A model generated the notes under the pieces. That model was not told where the DNA came from and made no database searches. It was given only the letters and a program-made list of their open reading frames with translations. Below, piece after piece: positions 16,946 through 25,668 of a stretch of DNA of 64,000 bases. This stretch comes from Armatimonadota bacterium (GTDB lineage: Bacteria; Armatimonadota; Fimbriimonadia; Fimbriimonadales; Fimbriimonadaceae): NCBI GenBank assembly GCA_025360125.1, contig JANYCU010000051.1:82018-146017 (forward strand). The letters are read 5' to 3'. Numbering within the stretch: the stretch's first letter is position 1; every line of letters starts with the position of its first letter. Made by a program: the position numbers and the translations under genes.

Positions 16946-18264
16946 TCCGTCCAATCCATGACGTACGACTTAAAGACGTCGCCACGGTGTCGGAAGTCTC
17001 GGAATTGGTCCATGCTGGCACATCCTGGTACGAGCATGACGATTTCACCATCCTTGGCTTCAGTCGTTGCGGCGTCAAACGCCTCTTTCATGGTACTCCA
17101 AACCTGGTAATTTCCACCTAATTCTTGGTTAATTTGTGCTGCGTCGCGACCAAATAATTGGATGTTGATTTGCTTCGAATCGAAGAAGGTTTTGAGGTCG
17201 GCAAAACTCAGGTCCTTGTTGACCCCACCGATAAGGGCGTGGACCCTGGTTGGAATGCACTGGAGCGACGCTTTAACTGCCGCCGGATTCGTACACATCG
17301 AGTTGTTAATGAAGGTAATTCCGCGCTTCTTCGCCACGAACTCCATCCGGTGGCTGAGCCCCTCAAAGTTCTTGAGGGCGTTGAGAATCGTCTCTTCACT
17401 TCCCGGTTCGCAGACGGCGTGCGCCAACGTTGCCGCAATCCCGATATTCATCATGTTATGGTCGCCCATGATCTTGAATTCGTTGGCTTTGAGTTGACGA
17501 CCAAAAATGTGCAGGATTCGGTCTTCGTAAAAGAAGTCGGCGAAGCGATACCGAAACTCTTGAGTCTTCGCCTTCGTCTTAACTGCAGTTCCGTACGGAA
17601 AGACGGCGAGGTCATTTTCATCCATCGCCCGGAAGATCTTGAGCTTGGAGCCGACGTACTGACCAACCGAATCGTATCGGTCGAGGTGATCGTTGGCGAT
17701 ACTCGTGATGGCGGCGGCTTTCGGCTTGAACTCTTTGACCCATTCGAGTTGAAAGGAGCTAATTTCAGCTACGAGGACCTGGTCAGGCGTTGAGTTGAGC
17801 GCAGCGGTGGTGAGTGGCTGCTCGGGCAGTCCGGATCCGAAGATGTTTCCGCACATGACCGCGTCTTTGCCCGTCGCCCGAATGGCGATGGTGGTCATCG
17901 CGACGGTCGTACTCTTGCCATTTGTTCCTGTAATGGCGATGATCGGAGCCTTGGAAATTCGGTAGGCAAATTCGATCTCGCTAATGACCTCTGTTCCTTC
18001 AGATGTGAGCGCTTGGAGGGCAGGGTGACGGTGATCTATAGCGGGATTCGCGACAACGTATTCGACACTCTGGCTCTTGAGAGTTAAGGGAAAGGCTTCA
18101 CCAAGCACCAATTTCGCCCCAAACTTCTCGGCTTCGTCGATGAGTTCGGGCTTCGAAATTCTTTCCCGAGGATTCTCGTCGAAAACGATGGCCTGTTTAC
18201 CGAGCTTTTGCAAGGCCTCCGCAACCGCGAGTCCGCTCCGCCCGAGTCCGAAGATGGCAATCAT
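16942..18264 (-). CDS. murD: UDP-N-acetylmuramoylalanine--D-glutamate ligase MurD
   Basis: MurD adds D-glutamate to UDP-MurNAc-L-Ala in the cytoplasm. The 440-aa Mur ligase has the N-terminal nucleotide fold IAIFGLGRSGLA, the P-loop ITGTNGKSTTVAM, the central SIANDHLDRYDS and the C-terminal HRMEFVAKKRGITFINNSMCTNP. Its ATG forms ATGA with the stop of an ORF filling the preceding insert (18261-18779). The ancestral partner at that junction was presumably mraY. ftsW follows with another ATGA. Confidence 0.95.
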   Translation of the reverse strand: MIAIFGLGRSGLAVAEALQKLGKQAIVFDENPRERISKPELIDEAEKFGAKLVLGEAFPLTLKSQSVEYVVANPAIDHRHPALQALTSEGTEVISEIEFAYRISKAPIIAITGTNGKSTTVAMTTIAIRATGKDAVMCGNIFGSGLPEQPLTTAALNSTPDQVLVAEISSFQLEWVKEFKPKAAAITSIANDHLDRYDSVGQYVGSKLKIFRAMDENDLAVFPYGTAVKTKAKTQEFRYRFADFFYEDRILHIFGRQLKANEFKIMGDHNMMNIGIAATLAHAVCEPGSEETILNALKNFEGLSHRMEFVAKKRGITFINNSMCTNPAAVKASLQCIPTRVHALIGGVNKDLSFADLKTFFDSKQINIQLFGRDAAQINQELGGNYQVWSTMKEAFDAATTEAKDGEIVMLVPGCASMDQFRDFRHRGDVFKSYVMDWTE

Positions 18265-18309
18265 GGAGTTACACCGGTGAGATTAATACAGAATTCGCGA
18301 CGATTTGCA

Positions 18310-18440
18310 GCAAAGCAGGCTTTGCAGTTTGAAAGCTCAAGCAGGCTTGAGCACTCCCAAAGGAGTAGTGACTTTTTGGGAGTGGAGGAACGAAGTTCCC
18401 AGGGACCTGTTCGCGCTTTGGCCTGGAGGAACAAAGTTCC
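18310..18440. repeat. Cluster of short hairpins with CAGG loops and GGAAC arms
   Basis: Five perfect palindromes lie in 131 bp: GCAAAG-CAGG-CTTTGC (18310-18325), GCTCAAG-CAGG-CTTGAGC (18335-18352), CACTCCCAAA...TTTGGGAGTG (18352-18384), GGAAC-GAA-GTTCC (18387-18399) and GGAAC-AAA-GTTCC (18428-18440). The last two belong to a direct repeat (TGGAGGAAC[G/A]AAGTTCCCAG). That repeat resembles the 3' elements at 80-123 and 53243-53286. Confidence 0.8.
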
Positions 18441-18484
18441 CAGAGCCTGCTTCGCTGCTCCGATAATCCATAACTCAATGACAC

Positions 18485-18590
18485 TCATTTCACAAATGCG
18501 ACGATGGTGATTGCCGCCATCGAGAAGATCAGTTGTAGCAGGGCGAATACGAATACAACGCGAGTTTCGGGCCAGCCCGCTTGCATGATT
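18485..18590 (-). pseudogene. Partial duplicate of the mraY 3' end
   Basis: One frame encodes AGWPETRVVFVFALLQLIFS and continues to ITIVAFVK plus stop. This matches the last 31 residues of MraY except for the final two (AR in mraY). At the DNA level nearly all differences are in third codon positions. Further upstream the copy also matches ATCATGCA, with eight bases missing relative to mraY, so it is a fragment and not a gene. A second scrap ending ITIVAFVK lies at 18609-18634. Confidence 0.85.
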
Positions 18591-18657
18591 GATGATCCTA
18601 ACCTTCTTTTCACAAATGCAACGATCGTGATGTTCCCTATGGTCAAGTTCAATCGAA

Positions 18658-18706
18658 GAGGCCCAAAGGGTCGGTAGTATGTCAGCCCAGCCCGCAGGGC
18701 TGGGTA
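18658..18706. repeat. REP-like dispersed element, copy 1
   Basis: The core is GGCCCAAAGGGTCGGTAGTA then TGTCAGCCCAG, a short apical segment (CCCGCA) and GGGCTGGGTA. The CAGCCC/GGGCTG arms form a stem. Two further copies with longer apical arms lie at 31981-32047 and 59575-59658. Confidence 0.8.
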
Positions 18707-18775
18707 AGATTGCACATTCCTTCAAGGGCTGAAAGTCCGACGTAATTCTTGCCTTTGACAAACGTTCGACAATTT

Positions 18776-19792
18776 TCATCTGGCAAACGCGACAATGGTG
18801 ATTGCAGCCATCGAGAAGATCAGTTGCAGAAGGGCGAAGACGAAGACGACGCGAGTTTCGGGCCAGCCCGCTTTTTCGAATGCATGATGAATGGGGGTGT
18901 AGGGAAAGATTTTTTTCTTGCGAAGTTTGACCGAGGCGATTTGGAGCGGGACAGGGACAAGCTCGGCAACCATCATGAGCGACCAGAGGGCAAACGCGAC
19001 GTAAAAAATCGGATCCGTGGCATATTGAATACTGTGCGGATCAAAAGTTACTCCTGACACCGGTTGGTACGTGATATTAGGATTGGGAAAAGTGGAAAGA
19101 AACCAGAATCCACCTAGTAAGGCTCCAATTGGCAACGACCCTACGTCACCCATGAAGACCTTGGCCTTTGGGGCGTTCCAAAACAGAAACGGAATGGCCG
19201 CCCCGAGAATAATGAAAATGAGTGAAGTTGAGTGGGCTAGGCCAGTAAGGTTTGTGGCAGATGAAAGACCGAACATACCTAAAAGCAAGCCGAGCAATAA
19301 GGTCCCGGCAAGGCCGTCGAGTCCATCACTGAAGTTGTACGCGTTTGCGAAGAAAAGGATAACAAACGTGCCAATACCTATCGAAATAGGTGTAGAAATT
19401 CCACCCATGAGCAGCGGAATGACGGCTGCGACCCCCTGCATGAGAATTTTTTGCTTCCAACCGAGTCCTCGTTTGCCAGGCATCAATTTGGGAATGACAT
19501 AGTCATCGACAAATCCAATCAGAGCAAACAAAACAATAAGAACTACAATCGGAACGATACTTGCATTCCATTTCACGAAGGGGATCGCGCCTAAAACTCC
19601 AGCCAAGATGATCAACCCGCCCATCGTGGGGGTTCCTTGCTTCGCTTGGTGACCCTCGGGCGCAAACTGAGAAACCGTTTGCTTCGATTTCATCATCGCC
19701 AACAGTCGCATGATCGGAAATGAAAGCACGCCGCTAATGATCAAGGCGATCCAGAAGCCCTTCATGTCTTCGCTCGATAACGAAAAATTCAA
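18776..19792 (-). CDS. mraY: Phospho-MurNAc-pentapeptide transferase MraY
   Basis: MraY makes lipid I by transferring phospho-MurNAc-pentapeptide to undecaprenyl phosphate. The 338-aa protein has ten predicted helices and the family motifs KQGTPTMGGL, FVDDYV (first catalytic Asp pair), NAYNFSDGLDGLAG and the cytoplasmic FMGDVGSLPIGALLG. The HHAFEKAGWPE segment near the end is also typical. It overlaps the murF stop by ATGA. Parts of its 3' end are duplicated in the downstream insert. Confidence 0.97.
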   Translation of the reverse strand: MNFSLSSEDMKGFWIALIISGVLSFPIMRLLAMMKSKQTVSQFAPEGHQAKQGTPTMGGLIILAGVLGAIPFVKWNASIVPIVVLIVLFALIGFVDDYVIPKLMPGKRGLGWKQKILMQGVAAVIPLLMGGISTPISIGIGTFVILFFANAYNFSDGLDGLAGTLLLGLLLGMFGLSSATNLTGLAHSTSLIFIILGAAIPFLFWNAPKAKVFMGDVGSLPIGALLGGFWFLSTFPNPNITYQPVSGVTFDPHSIQYATDPIFYVAFALWSLMMVAELVPVPLQIASVKLRKKKIFPYTPIHHAFEKAGWPETRVVFVFALLQLIFSMAAITIVAFAR

Positions 19793-21126
19793 AACGCCCG
19801 CTCCATTTCCAATGACCTGCTTCCCTTTACCAAAATCGTGTCCCCTTCCTTCGCAAATCCCAGCTTCGACTTCAATTCATCGAGCGATGAAATGCGCTCG
19901 AAACGACTGGAATCGCCACCGCGGCGCAAAAATTCTTGCTCGATAAACTGGGTTTCGTCTCCAAAGACGAAAATGTGGTCAACTTTGGACCGCGAAAGTC
20001 GCCGACCAACCGCCCGATGTCCTTCCTCGCTTTCGTGACCGAGCTCTCGCATCGTGCCCAAAACAGCCACCCGAACTCCATCGCAAGGAACTTCTTCCAG
20101 CGTCTGGATTGCCGCCAGAACGGCTGGTGGATTGGAATTGTAGTTGTCCATCACCAGCGTCGCACCCTGAAACTCTTTGATTTCCATGCGCATCGGCGGC
20201 AACTTTGCTGACTCAATTCCCTTAGCCGCATCCTCCAGCGAAACCCCCGCCTCGGTCGCCGCCATAATCGCCGCCGCGACATTGTTCGCAATATGACGAC
20301 CAACCGTCGGCATCACCAACGACCATTTTCGCCCATCAAGAACGCCTTCGACCTGTGCAGAATTCCAATTCAAAGGTTGGTAACCCGTCACTTGGCAGTC
20401 GGCATTGCCGCCCGATCCAAATGTTCGAATTTTTCGATCTCCAGCAGTGGAAATCAGGTTGCCAAGGTACTCGTCTTCGGAAAACAAAACCGCAACCCCA
20501 TCATCAGGAAGCTCCAAGAGCATCTCGCCTTTCGCTTTGGCAATCCCCTCGCGGCTTTCGACCAGTTCGACGTGCGAGTATCCAATGTTCGTCACCACGC
20601 CAATCGTCGGCTTATTGAAAGCTGCAAGATGGGCAATCTGACCAAAGCCCCGCATCCCCATCTCGGTGACTACCACCTTCGTTTCCGGAATCAAATCGGG
20701 CCAAAGCAACGGTCCCGTGAACTCAGAATTGCGGTTCCCTTCGGTCTTCAGAACATTGCCAAGAGCAGCGCATGCTGATGCGGTGAACTCCTTTGTCGTG
20801 GTTTTCCCAGCACTGCCCGTGATTCCAATCACCGGACCATGAAATTCTTGACGAAATGACAATGCCATCCGGGCCAACGCTTCGACCACATTGTCAACCA
20901 AAATGTACCGACCGTGGATCGGCCTTTCAACCAGCGCAGCCACGGCACCCGCCGCAAAAGCTGACGGCACAAAATCGTGCCCATCAACCCGCTCGCCCTT
21001 GATCGCGACAAAAATGTTCCTAGGTCTGATCTCTCTGTTGTCGGTACAGAATCCAGAAGCCACGGCATCAACTCCAAAAAGTTGTCCACCCAACCGGACG
21101 GCAAAGTCCGAAAGACTATGATCCAT
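19789..21126 (-). CDS. murF: UDP-MurNAc-tripeptide--D-Ala-D-Ala ligase MurF
   Basis: MurF completes the pentapeptide by adding D-Ala-D-Ala. The 445-aa Mur ligase has the N-terminal substrate domain (FCTDNREIRPRNIFVAIKGE), P-loop GITGSAGKTTTKE, the NIGYSHVELVESREGIAKAKGE segment and MRMEIKEFQGATLVMDNYNS. It ends with LVKGSRSLEMER. The start is the ATG at 21126, eleven bases inside murE; upstream alternatives lie further within murE. Confidence 0.96.
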   Translation of the reverse strand: MDHSLSDFAVRLGGQLFGVDAVASGFCTDNREIRPRNIFVAIKGERVDGHDFVPSAFAAGAVAALVERPIHGRYILVDNVVEALARMALSFRQEFHGPVIGITGSAGKTTTKEFTASACAALGNVLKTEGNRNSEFTGPLLWPDLIPETKVVVTEMGMRGFGQIAHLAAFNKPTIGVVTNIGYSHVELVESREGIAKAKGEMLLELPDDGVAVLFSEDEYLGNLISTAGDRKIRTFGSGGNADCQVTGYQPLNWNSAQVEGVLDGRKWSLVMPTVGRHIANNVAAAIMAATEAGVSLEDAAKGIESAKLPPMRMEIKEFQGATLVMDNYNSNPPAVLAAIQTLEEVPCDGVRVAVLGTMRELGHESEEGHRAVGRRLSRSKVDHIFVFGDETQFIEQEFLRRGGDSSRFERISSLDELKSKLGFAKEGDTILVKGSRSLEMERAF

Positions 21127-22576
21127 CGAGCACCTCGCGGGCAATCTCCCGATCATCGAGATGGACCTTTTGGCGGCCAATGATTTGGTAGTTCTCGTGT
21201 CCTTTTCCGGCGATCACGACGGTATCTCCTGGGTTTGCGTTCCGAATGGCGAAATAAATGGCTTCAATTCTGTCCTCAATCAGGACGAATTCTTTGCCCC
21301 GTTTGATTCCCGCTTCCACCTGTTTCAGAATCGAAACTGGGTCTTCGGTGCGAGGATTATCGCTTGTAATGACCGTCATATCGGACCGCTGTGACGCGAC
21401 CGCCGCCATAATTGGCCGTTTCGTAGCATCCCGGTCTCCCCCGCAACCAAAGACGGTGATCAATTTCCCATCGGTCAAAGGGCGAGCGGCTTCCAAAAGC
21501 TTTTCTAAGGCGTCCGGAGTGTGGGCATAGTCGATGATGACGCCAATTCCTCGATTATTCAAGATCGACTCAAATCGCCCCGGCACCGGAGTGGCACCCT
21601 GAACCGCTGTTGCGACGTCGTCCAACGAGTATCCTAGGCCCAGCAAAGCCGAACAAGCGCACACTAGGTTCGAAACGTTGTAACTCCCGGCCAAAGACGA
21701 CGTCGCCATTCGAGTTTCTTCGTGATAGGTTAAGGTCAGTTCGATTCCGTCTATCGCTACTTTGGATGCGGTTCCGATCAATTCGGCGGCGGGTCGTCCT
21801 TGGGTTGAATAGCCAATTGACTCACTGGGGAATTTTAGCTTCCAGGCGGCGGCGGTCGAGTCGTCCACGTTAAAGCAGCCAAATATTGGTCCAAATTCTG
21901 AGAAGAGTCGCCATTTGGCCTCAGCGTAGTCCGCAAAGTTTCCGTGGAAATCGAGGTGATCCTGAGTCAGATTCGTCATCACTGCCACATCAAACTCAAT
22001 TCCTTCCACCCGCTTTTGCGCCAAAGCGTGAGACGAGACTTCGATAGCTAGTGCCTGAACCCCTGCGTCGCGAGCTTCGGCGAGAAGATTATAAAGGTCA
22101 ACCACGAATGGAGTCGTGTTTTGAAGTTCGACGGAGTGCCCAGGGTATTGAAAACCGAGCGTCCCTAAATAAGCTGCTTTTGAACCGAGCGCAGCCAGCA
22201 TATCTCGCAATATCCAAGCCGTTGTTGTCTTTCCATTCGTCCCGGTGACCCCAATCACCTTCATCGAAGCCGACGGACTGTCGGTAATGGTTTTGCATAA
22301 GCGCCAGAGTTGATTCTCGTAATCGTGCAAGAACAGCCCCGCACAATTCGAACAGTGAGCAAGCCCATCTTGAGAAAAAACAACCGCTCCAACTGCCCCC
22401 GCTTCGATTGCCGTCGCGATGAACTGATAGGAATCAGTGTTGGCCGATGGCATCGCTACGAACATATCGCCAGGTTTGACTTTGCGGGAGTCCATGACAA
22501 GGCGGGAAACTTCGGCATCTCCGTGGAGAGCGTAGTCGTGAATGCCAGATCGTAGACAGAGTTCAGTGAGGGTCAA
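21116..22576 (-). CDS. murE: UDP-MurNAc-L-Ala-D-Glu--meso-DAP ligase MurE
   Basis: MurE adds the third stem-peptide residue. The 486-aa protein has the uridine-binding start (SRLVMDSRKVKPGDMFVAMP), P-loop GVTGTNGKTTTAWI, MTNLTQDHLDFHG and, decisive for substrate, DNPRTEDP. The DNPR form predicts meso-diaminopimelate instead of lysine, consistent with a Gram-negative-type wall. The final AGKGHENYQ is also typical. Start is TTG, with AGGA five bases upstream; no ATG fits better. Confidence 0.96.
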   Translation of the reverse strand: MTLTELCLRSGIHDYALHGDAEVSRLVMDSRKVKPGDMFVAMPSANTDSYQFIATAIEAGAVGAVVFSQDGLAHCSNCAGLFLHDYENQLWRLCKTITDSPSASMKVIGVTGTNGKTTTAWILRDMLAALGSKAAYLGTLGFQYPGHSVELQNTTPFVVDLYNLLAEARDAGVQALAIEVSSHALAQKRVEGIEFDVAVMTNLTQDHLDFHGNFADYAEAKWRLFSEFGPIFGCFNVDDSTAAAWKLKFPSESIGYSTQGRPAAELIGTASKVAIDGIELTLTYHEETRMATSSLAGSYNVSNLVCACSALLGLGYSLDDVATAVQGATPVPGRFESILNNRGIGVIIDYAHTPDALEKLLEAARPLTDGKLITVFGCGGDRDATKRPIMAAVASQRSDMTVITSDNPRTEDPVSILKQVEAGIKRGKEFVLIEDRIEAIYFAIRNANPGDTVVIAGKGHENYQIIGRQKVHLDDREIAREVLDGS

Positions 22577-22660
22577 GGTTTTCCTGTAGTTGAATTATGA
22601 ACGGAGGTGGCCACCAATTGACCATGATGCTCACCTCCCGGAGAATTTCGCCCTCTCTGC

Positions 22661-24397
22661 CTATTTATGGGCAGCAGCAGCTGGCATCGCCTGATTCAAC
22701 TGGTGCGATAGTGGAATGCGCAGATTCTTGATCACCGACTGAGCAACTCGCGTAAACACCGGACCCGCGACGTCAGCACCGTAAAACTTGCCGCCTTTTG
22801 GATTATTTACCATGACCAAAACGACCGCCTGTGGGTCCTTAGCTGGAATCATGCCCACAAAGTTCGAAACGTGGCCACTCGTCACTCCTTTTCCAAGTTT
22901 TTGCGCGGTGCCCGTCTTTCCGCCAAGGTCATATCCTTCGATACGCATGTTTCGTCCAGTCCCCTTTTCCATAACGGCGTGCATGCATTCAAGGGTGTAA
23001 TCGCACGATTCTTTCGAAAGCACTTGCTTTGAAGCCGATTTTGGCTTTTGATCGACGCCATCAATTGATCGAATGAGCTTCAGTGGAATTCGGTATCCAC
23101 CGTTAGCAATTGTGCAAAAAGCTCGAGTCAGAGTTAAAGGAGTGACGTTCATTGACTGACCATAGCCCCATTCTGCCAATTGAAGTCGGGGTGCGCCACG
23201 ATCTGGAACAATCATGTTCTTAACTTCACCGAAAATTTCGAGATTCGATTTTTCTCGCAATCCGAGGTCTCCAAGGTAGTCAAGGAATTTCTCGTTCCCA
23301 ATCTTCAGCGCCCACTGTGCAGCTGTGACGTTGCAGCTTTTGGCAATGGCGTCTTCAGCATCAACAACTCCATGCGAACCGTGACTTTTGTCGCAGTGAA
23401 TGGTTGATTTCGAATTAATCGCATACGCGCCAGTGCAGTTCCAGTGCATCCCGTCGCGGACAACGCCATCATTTACGGCCTTTGCTAGGGTCAAAATCTT
23501 AAAGGTCGAACCGGGCTCTAAAACTTCTTTATATGCCGGATTCTTACCGTCCCACTTTGATTGAGCCGCATCGTCAGGATTTGCATTGGGCCAAGTAGCA
23601 ATTGCGTAAATTTCGCCCGTTTTCGGATTTGCAACCACCGCAACCCCGTCATCGGCCTTGTTGGACTCGACTGCTTCACGAATGGCCAGTGCTGCGCTTG
23701 TCTGAATGTTTGAATCAATCGTCGTGACGACTTTTGAGCCGTCTTTTCGCAAGACTTCAGGTTCATATGATCGAAGCGGAAGCAAGTCACCATTATTATC
23801 TTGCAGGCCACGCTGACGACCATTGACGCCTTGAAGGACGTCGTTTAAACTGGCTTCAAGCCCGATCCTCACTGCATTTTTGGGGTCGCCGGGTTGTTGC
23901 CGTTGGATTCCAACCAAGGAACTTGCATTTTGGCCGAGGGGATACGTTCGATCTTGAGCGGAGTCAACTGATACGCCATCAGCCGACCAATCTTTCTTAA
24001 TGGCTAAAACTCGTTTGCGCTGCTCGGGTGTCAATGCCGTTGGCCATGAACGTGTACCTTTTTCTCGGTCAGCAAATTCCAAAGCGGGAATGCCAGTTGC
24101 TTCAGAAAGGGCAATTCCGAATCCCGGAACCCGGGGGATTTTACCAAAATTGATGGTTAATACGAATGAATTCGCGTCGGTCGCCAATGGGGTCATATCC
24201 CGACAATAGATCGTGCCTCGCTTGGCGGTATCGATTTTTTCGACCACATATTTGTGAACTTTGTCGGCAAGTTCGGTGGTCTTTTCAGCTTCAAATCCTT
24301 GGAGCTTTATTTGCGAAAGCCCAGCAAAGCCAAAAAGTCCAGCCATGCAAAATATGGCCGGATTAATGGAGTAGATTTTTTTACTTTTCCGCGACAT
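22661..24397 (-). CDS. ftsI: Septal transpeptidase FtsI / class B penicillin-binding protein
   Basis: This class B PBP cross-links septal peptidoglycan. The 578-aa protein has one N-terminal transmembrane helix, the dimerisation domain (RGTIYCRDMTPLA) and the transpeptidase domain. The active site comprises S297-x-x-K300 (EPGSTFKI), S354-C-N and K494-T-G (GGKTGTAQK). There are no PASTA domains. The start is the ATG of MSRKSKK, with AGGAAG just upstream, overlapping ftsL. An in-frame TTG further upstream is less likely. murE follows after 84 bp. Confidence 0.95.
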   Translation of the reverse strand: MSRKSKKIYSINPAIFCMAGLFGFAGLSQIKLQGFEAEKTTELADKVHKYVVEKIDTAKRGTIYCRDMTPLATDANSFVLTINFGKIPRVPGFGIALSEATGIPALEFADREKGTRSWPTALTPEQRKRVLAIKKDWSADGVSVDSAQDRTYPLGQNASSLVGIQRQQPGDPKNAVRIGLEASLNDVLQGVNGRQRGLQDNNGDLLPLRSYEPEVLRKDGSKVVTTIDSNIQTSAALAIREAVESNKADDGVAVVANPKTGEIYAIATWPNANPDDAAQSKWDGKNPAYKEVLEPGSTFKILTLAKAVNDGVVRDGMHWNCTGAYAINSKSTIHCDKSHGSHGVVDAEDAIAKSCNVTAAQWALKIGNEKFLDYLGDLGLREKSNLEIFGEVKNMIVPDRGAPRLQLAEWGYGQSMNVTPLTLTRAFCTIANGGYRIPLKLIRSIDGVDQKPKSASKQVLSKESCDYTLECMHAVMEKGTGRNMRIEGYDLGGKTGTAQKLGKGVTSGHVSNFVGMIPAKDPQAVVLVMVNNPKGGKFYGADVAGPVFTRVAQSVIKNLRIPLSHQLNQAMPAAAAHK

Positions 24398-24740
24398 AGA
24401 CTTCCTGTCTAACAATTAGGGCGTACTTTCGAATAAATCCGCGCTGAGTTGCCCACTCTTCAACAGACTCTTGAGACTTGTCGGAGGATTCAGCCGTTTT
24501 GAGAGACCGGTTCTCTTCGCGAAGTGCCAAAAGGGGCTTCGACATGGTTTTGACTTGAGCCCGTTGACCTTCCGCCAAAATATTCCCGCTCAGCGACAAC
24601 ACAAAGTTGCCGAGAATGAATACGGCGAAGAAAACCACGGTTCCTTGCAGGACCATGGGTACGGCTTGACTTCGGGCTCGCGATGGAACTCGAACTCGTT
24701 GTTGCGGCCTACCGCGACGAATAATTGCTGTTGCGTTCAT
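24381..24740 (-). CDS. ftsL: FtsL-like divisome protein
   Basis: This 119-aa bitopic protein sits between rsmH and ftsI, the standard ftsL position. It has a basic N-terminus (IIRRGRPQQRVRVPSRAR), one transmembrane helix (VPMVLQGTVVFFAVFILGNF) and a coiled-coil periplasmic part (about residues 58-95). FtsL sequences are barely conserved, so the call rests on size, topology and synteny. Its start lies inside the end of rsmH (32-bp overlap), indicating tight coupling. Confidence 0.8.
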   Translation of the reverse strand: MNATAIIRRGRPQQRVRVPSRARSQAVPMVLQGTVVFFAVFILGNFVLSLSGNILAEGQRAQVKTMSKPLLALREENRSLKTAESSDKSQESVEEWATQRGFIRKYALIVRQEVYVAEK

Positions 24741-25668
24741 GATGACTTTCCTTGTCTGATGTTTTTATAATTGCCCGGAGCTTGGCCGATCGGCTTCTTG
24801 CGTTTCGCCTCACTTCGGATTCGGTCGGGCCAACTGGCTTCTTTTCCAATTGGTGAAATCCTTCTTCTACTAATTTCGAAAATGCGTTTTTGACGATGCG
24901 GTCTTCCCCACTGTGATAGCTTAGGACAACTAAGCATCCACCGGGCTTAAGGGCTCTTGCCGCATTCTCAAGCGCCTCGTCCAACCCCTCCAACTCTGAG
25001 TTGGCCATAATTCTGACTGCTTGGAATGTCCGAGTGGCCGGGTGAATCCGTTTGTCCCTTGCGCCAAAAGGAATAGCTGCAAGGACACATTCAACCAAGT
25101 CGTCCGTCATTCTCAGCGGCTGATCCTTTCGTCGCTCAACAATCTTCTTCGCGATGGCGCGAGCCCATCGCTCGTCCCCATATTCAAGCAATCCGTCTTC
25201 GATCGCTTGTGGCGACAAGCGATTCAAGAGAGCTGCCGCTGGTTCGCCACGAGTTCGGTCCATTCTCATATCAAGAGGACCGTTCTGCTTAAACGTGATT
25301 CCCCGGGTCGGATCCTCTATTTGTGCCGAGTTGAGACCCAGGTCAAGCAGAATCCCGTTTGGCTTGATCGAATACTCCTGCAGCGCCATCGTCATCTCTC
25401 GATAGTCCGAATGAATAAAGTGAACGGTGACCCCAGATGGACTTCCGATTCGATCCCGAGCAATCGCCAGCATCGATTCATCCCAATCCAGCCCAACCAA
25501 GGTTCCACCGGGCCGAATCGCATCAATAAAGTGGAGCGAGTGCCCACCAAGACCGAGAGTTCCGTCAACAACACAATCGCCAGGTTTGAGTGAAAGAGCA
25601 CGCAAGACTTCCTGGACCATAACTGGTTCGTGGGGAAAAGCTCTTGGTTCAATCATCACTACACTCAT
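24709..25668 (-). CDS. rsmH: 16S rRNA m4C1402 methyltransferase RsmH (MraW)
   Basis: RsmH N4-methylates C1402 in the ribosomal P site. The 319-aa protein begins with HEPVMVQEVL, has the SAM-binding VVDGTLGLGGHSLHFI, GLDWDE, LLDLGLNSAQIEDPTRGITF and GPLDMRMD. The later RTFQAVRIMANSEL and VVLSYHSGEDRIVKN are also standard. It overlaps mraZ by ATGA and ftsL downstream. All catalytic-region motifs appear intact. Confidence 0.97.
   Translation of the reverse strand: MSVVMIEPRAFPHEPVMVQEVLRALSLKPGDCVVDGTLGLGGHSLHFIDAIRPGGTLVGLDWDESMLAIARDRIGSPSGVTVHFIHSDYREMTMALQEYSIKPNGILLDLGLNSAQIEDPTRGITFKQNGPLDMRMDRTRGEPAAALLNRLSPQAIEDGLLEYGDERWARAIAKKIVERRKDQPLRMTDDLVECVLAAIPFGARDKRIHPATRTFQAVRIMANSELEGLDEALENAARALKPGGCLVVLSYHSGEDRIVKNAFSKLVEEGFHQLEKKPVGPTESEVRRNARSRSAKLRAIIKTSDKESHHERNSNYSSR

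Larger units (their letters stand above)
18261..18779 (-). other. Insert between mraY and murD: palindromes, mraY tail copies, coupled ORF
   Basis: This 515-bp segment interrupts an otherwise gap-free operon. From the mraY side it holds a REP-like element (18658-18706), a short copy (18609-18634) and a longer copy (18485-18590) of the mraY 3' end, and a row of hairpins (18310-18440). One frame is open throughout (172 codons). Its ATG overlaps the mraY stop and its TGA overlaps the murD start, both as ATGA. The predicted peptide has no recognisable family and is built from the repeats. It may exist only to carry ribosomes from mraY to murD, or may be an accident; a functional protein seems unlikely. 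Confidence 0.7.

Noticed and set aside
18310..18440. CRISPR-like spacing of short repeats in the mraY-murD insert
   Set aside because: Repeats are different hairpins of unequal length and spacing, with no constant repeat or spacers and no cas genes.
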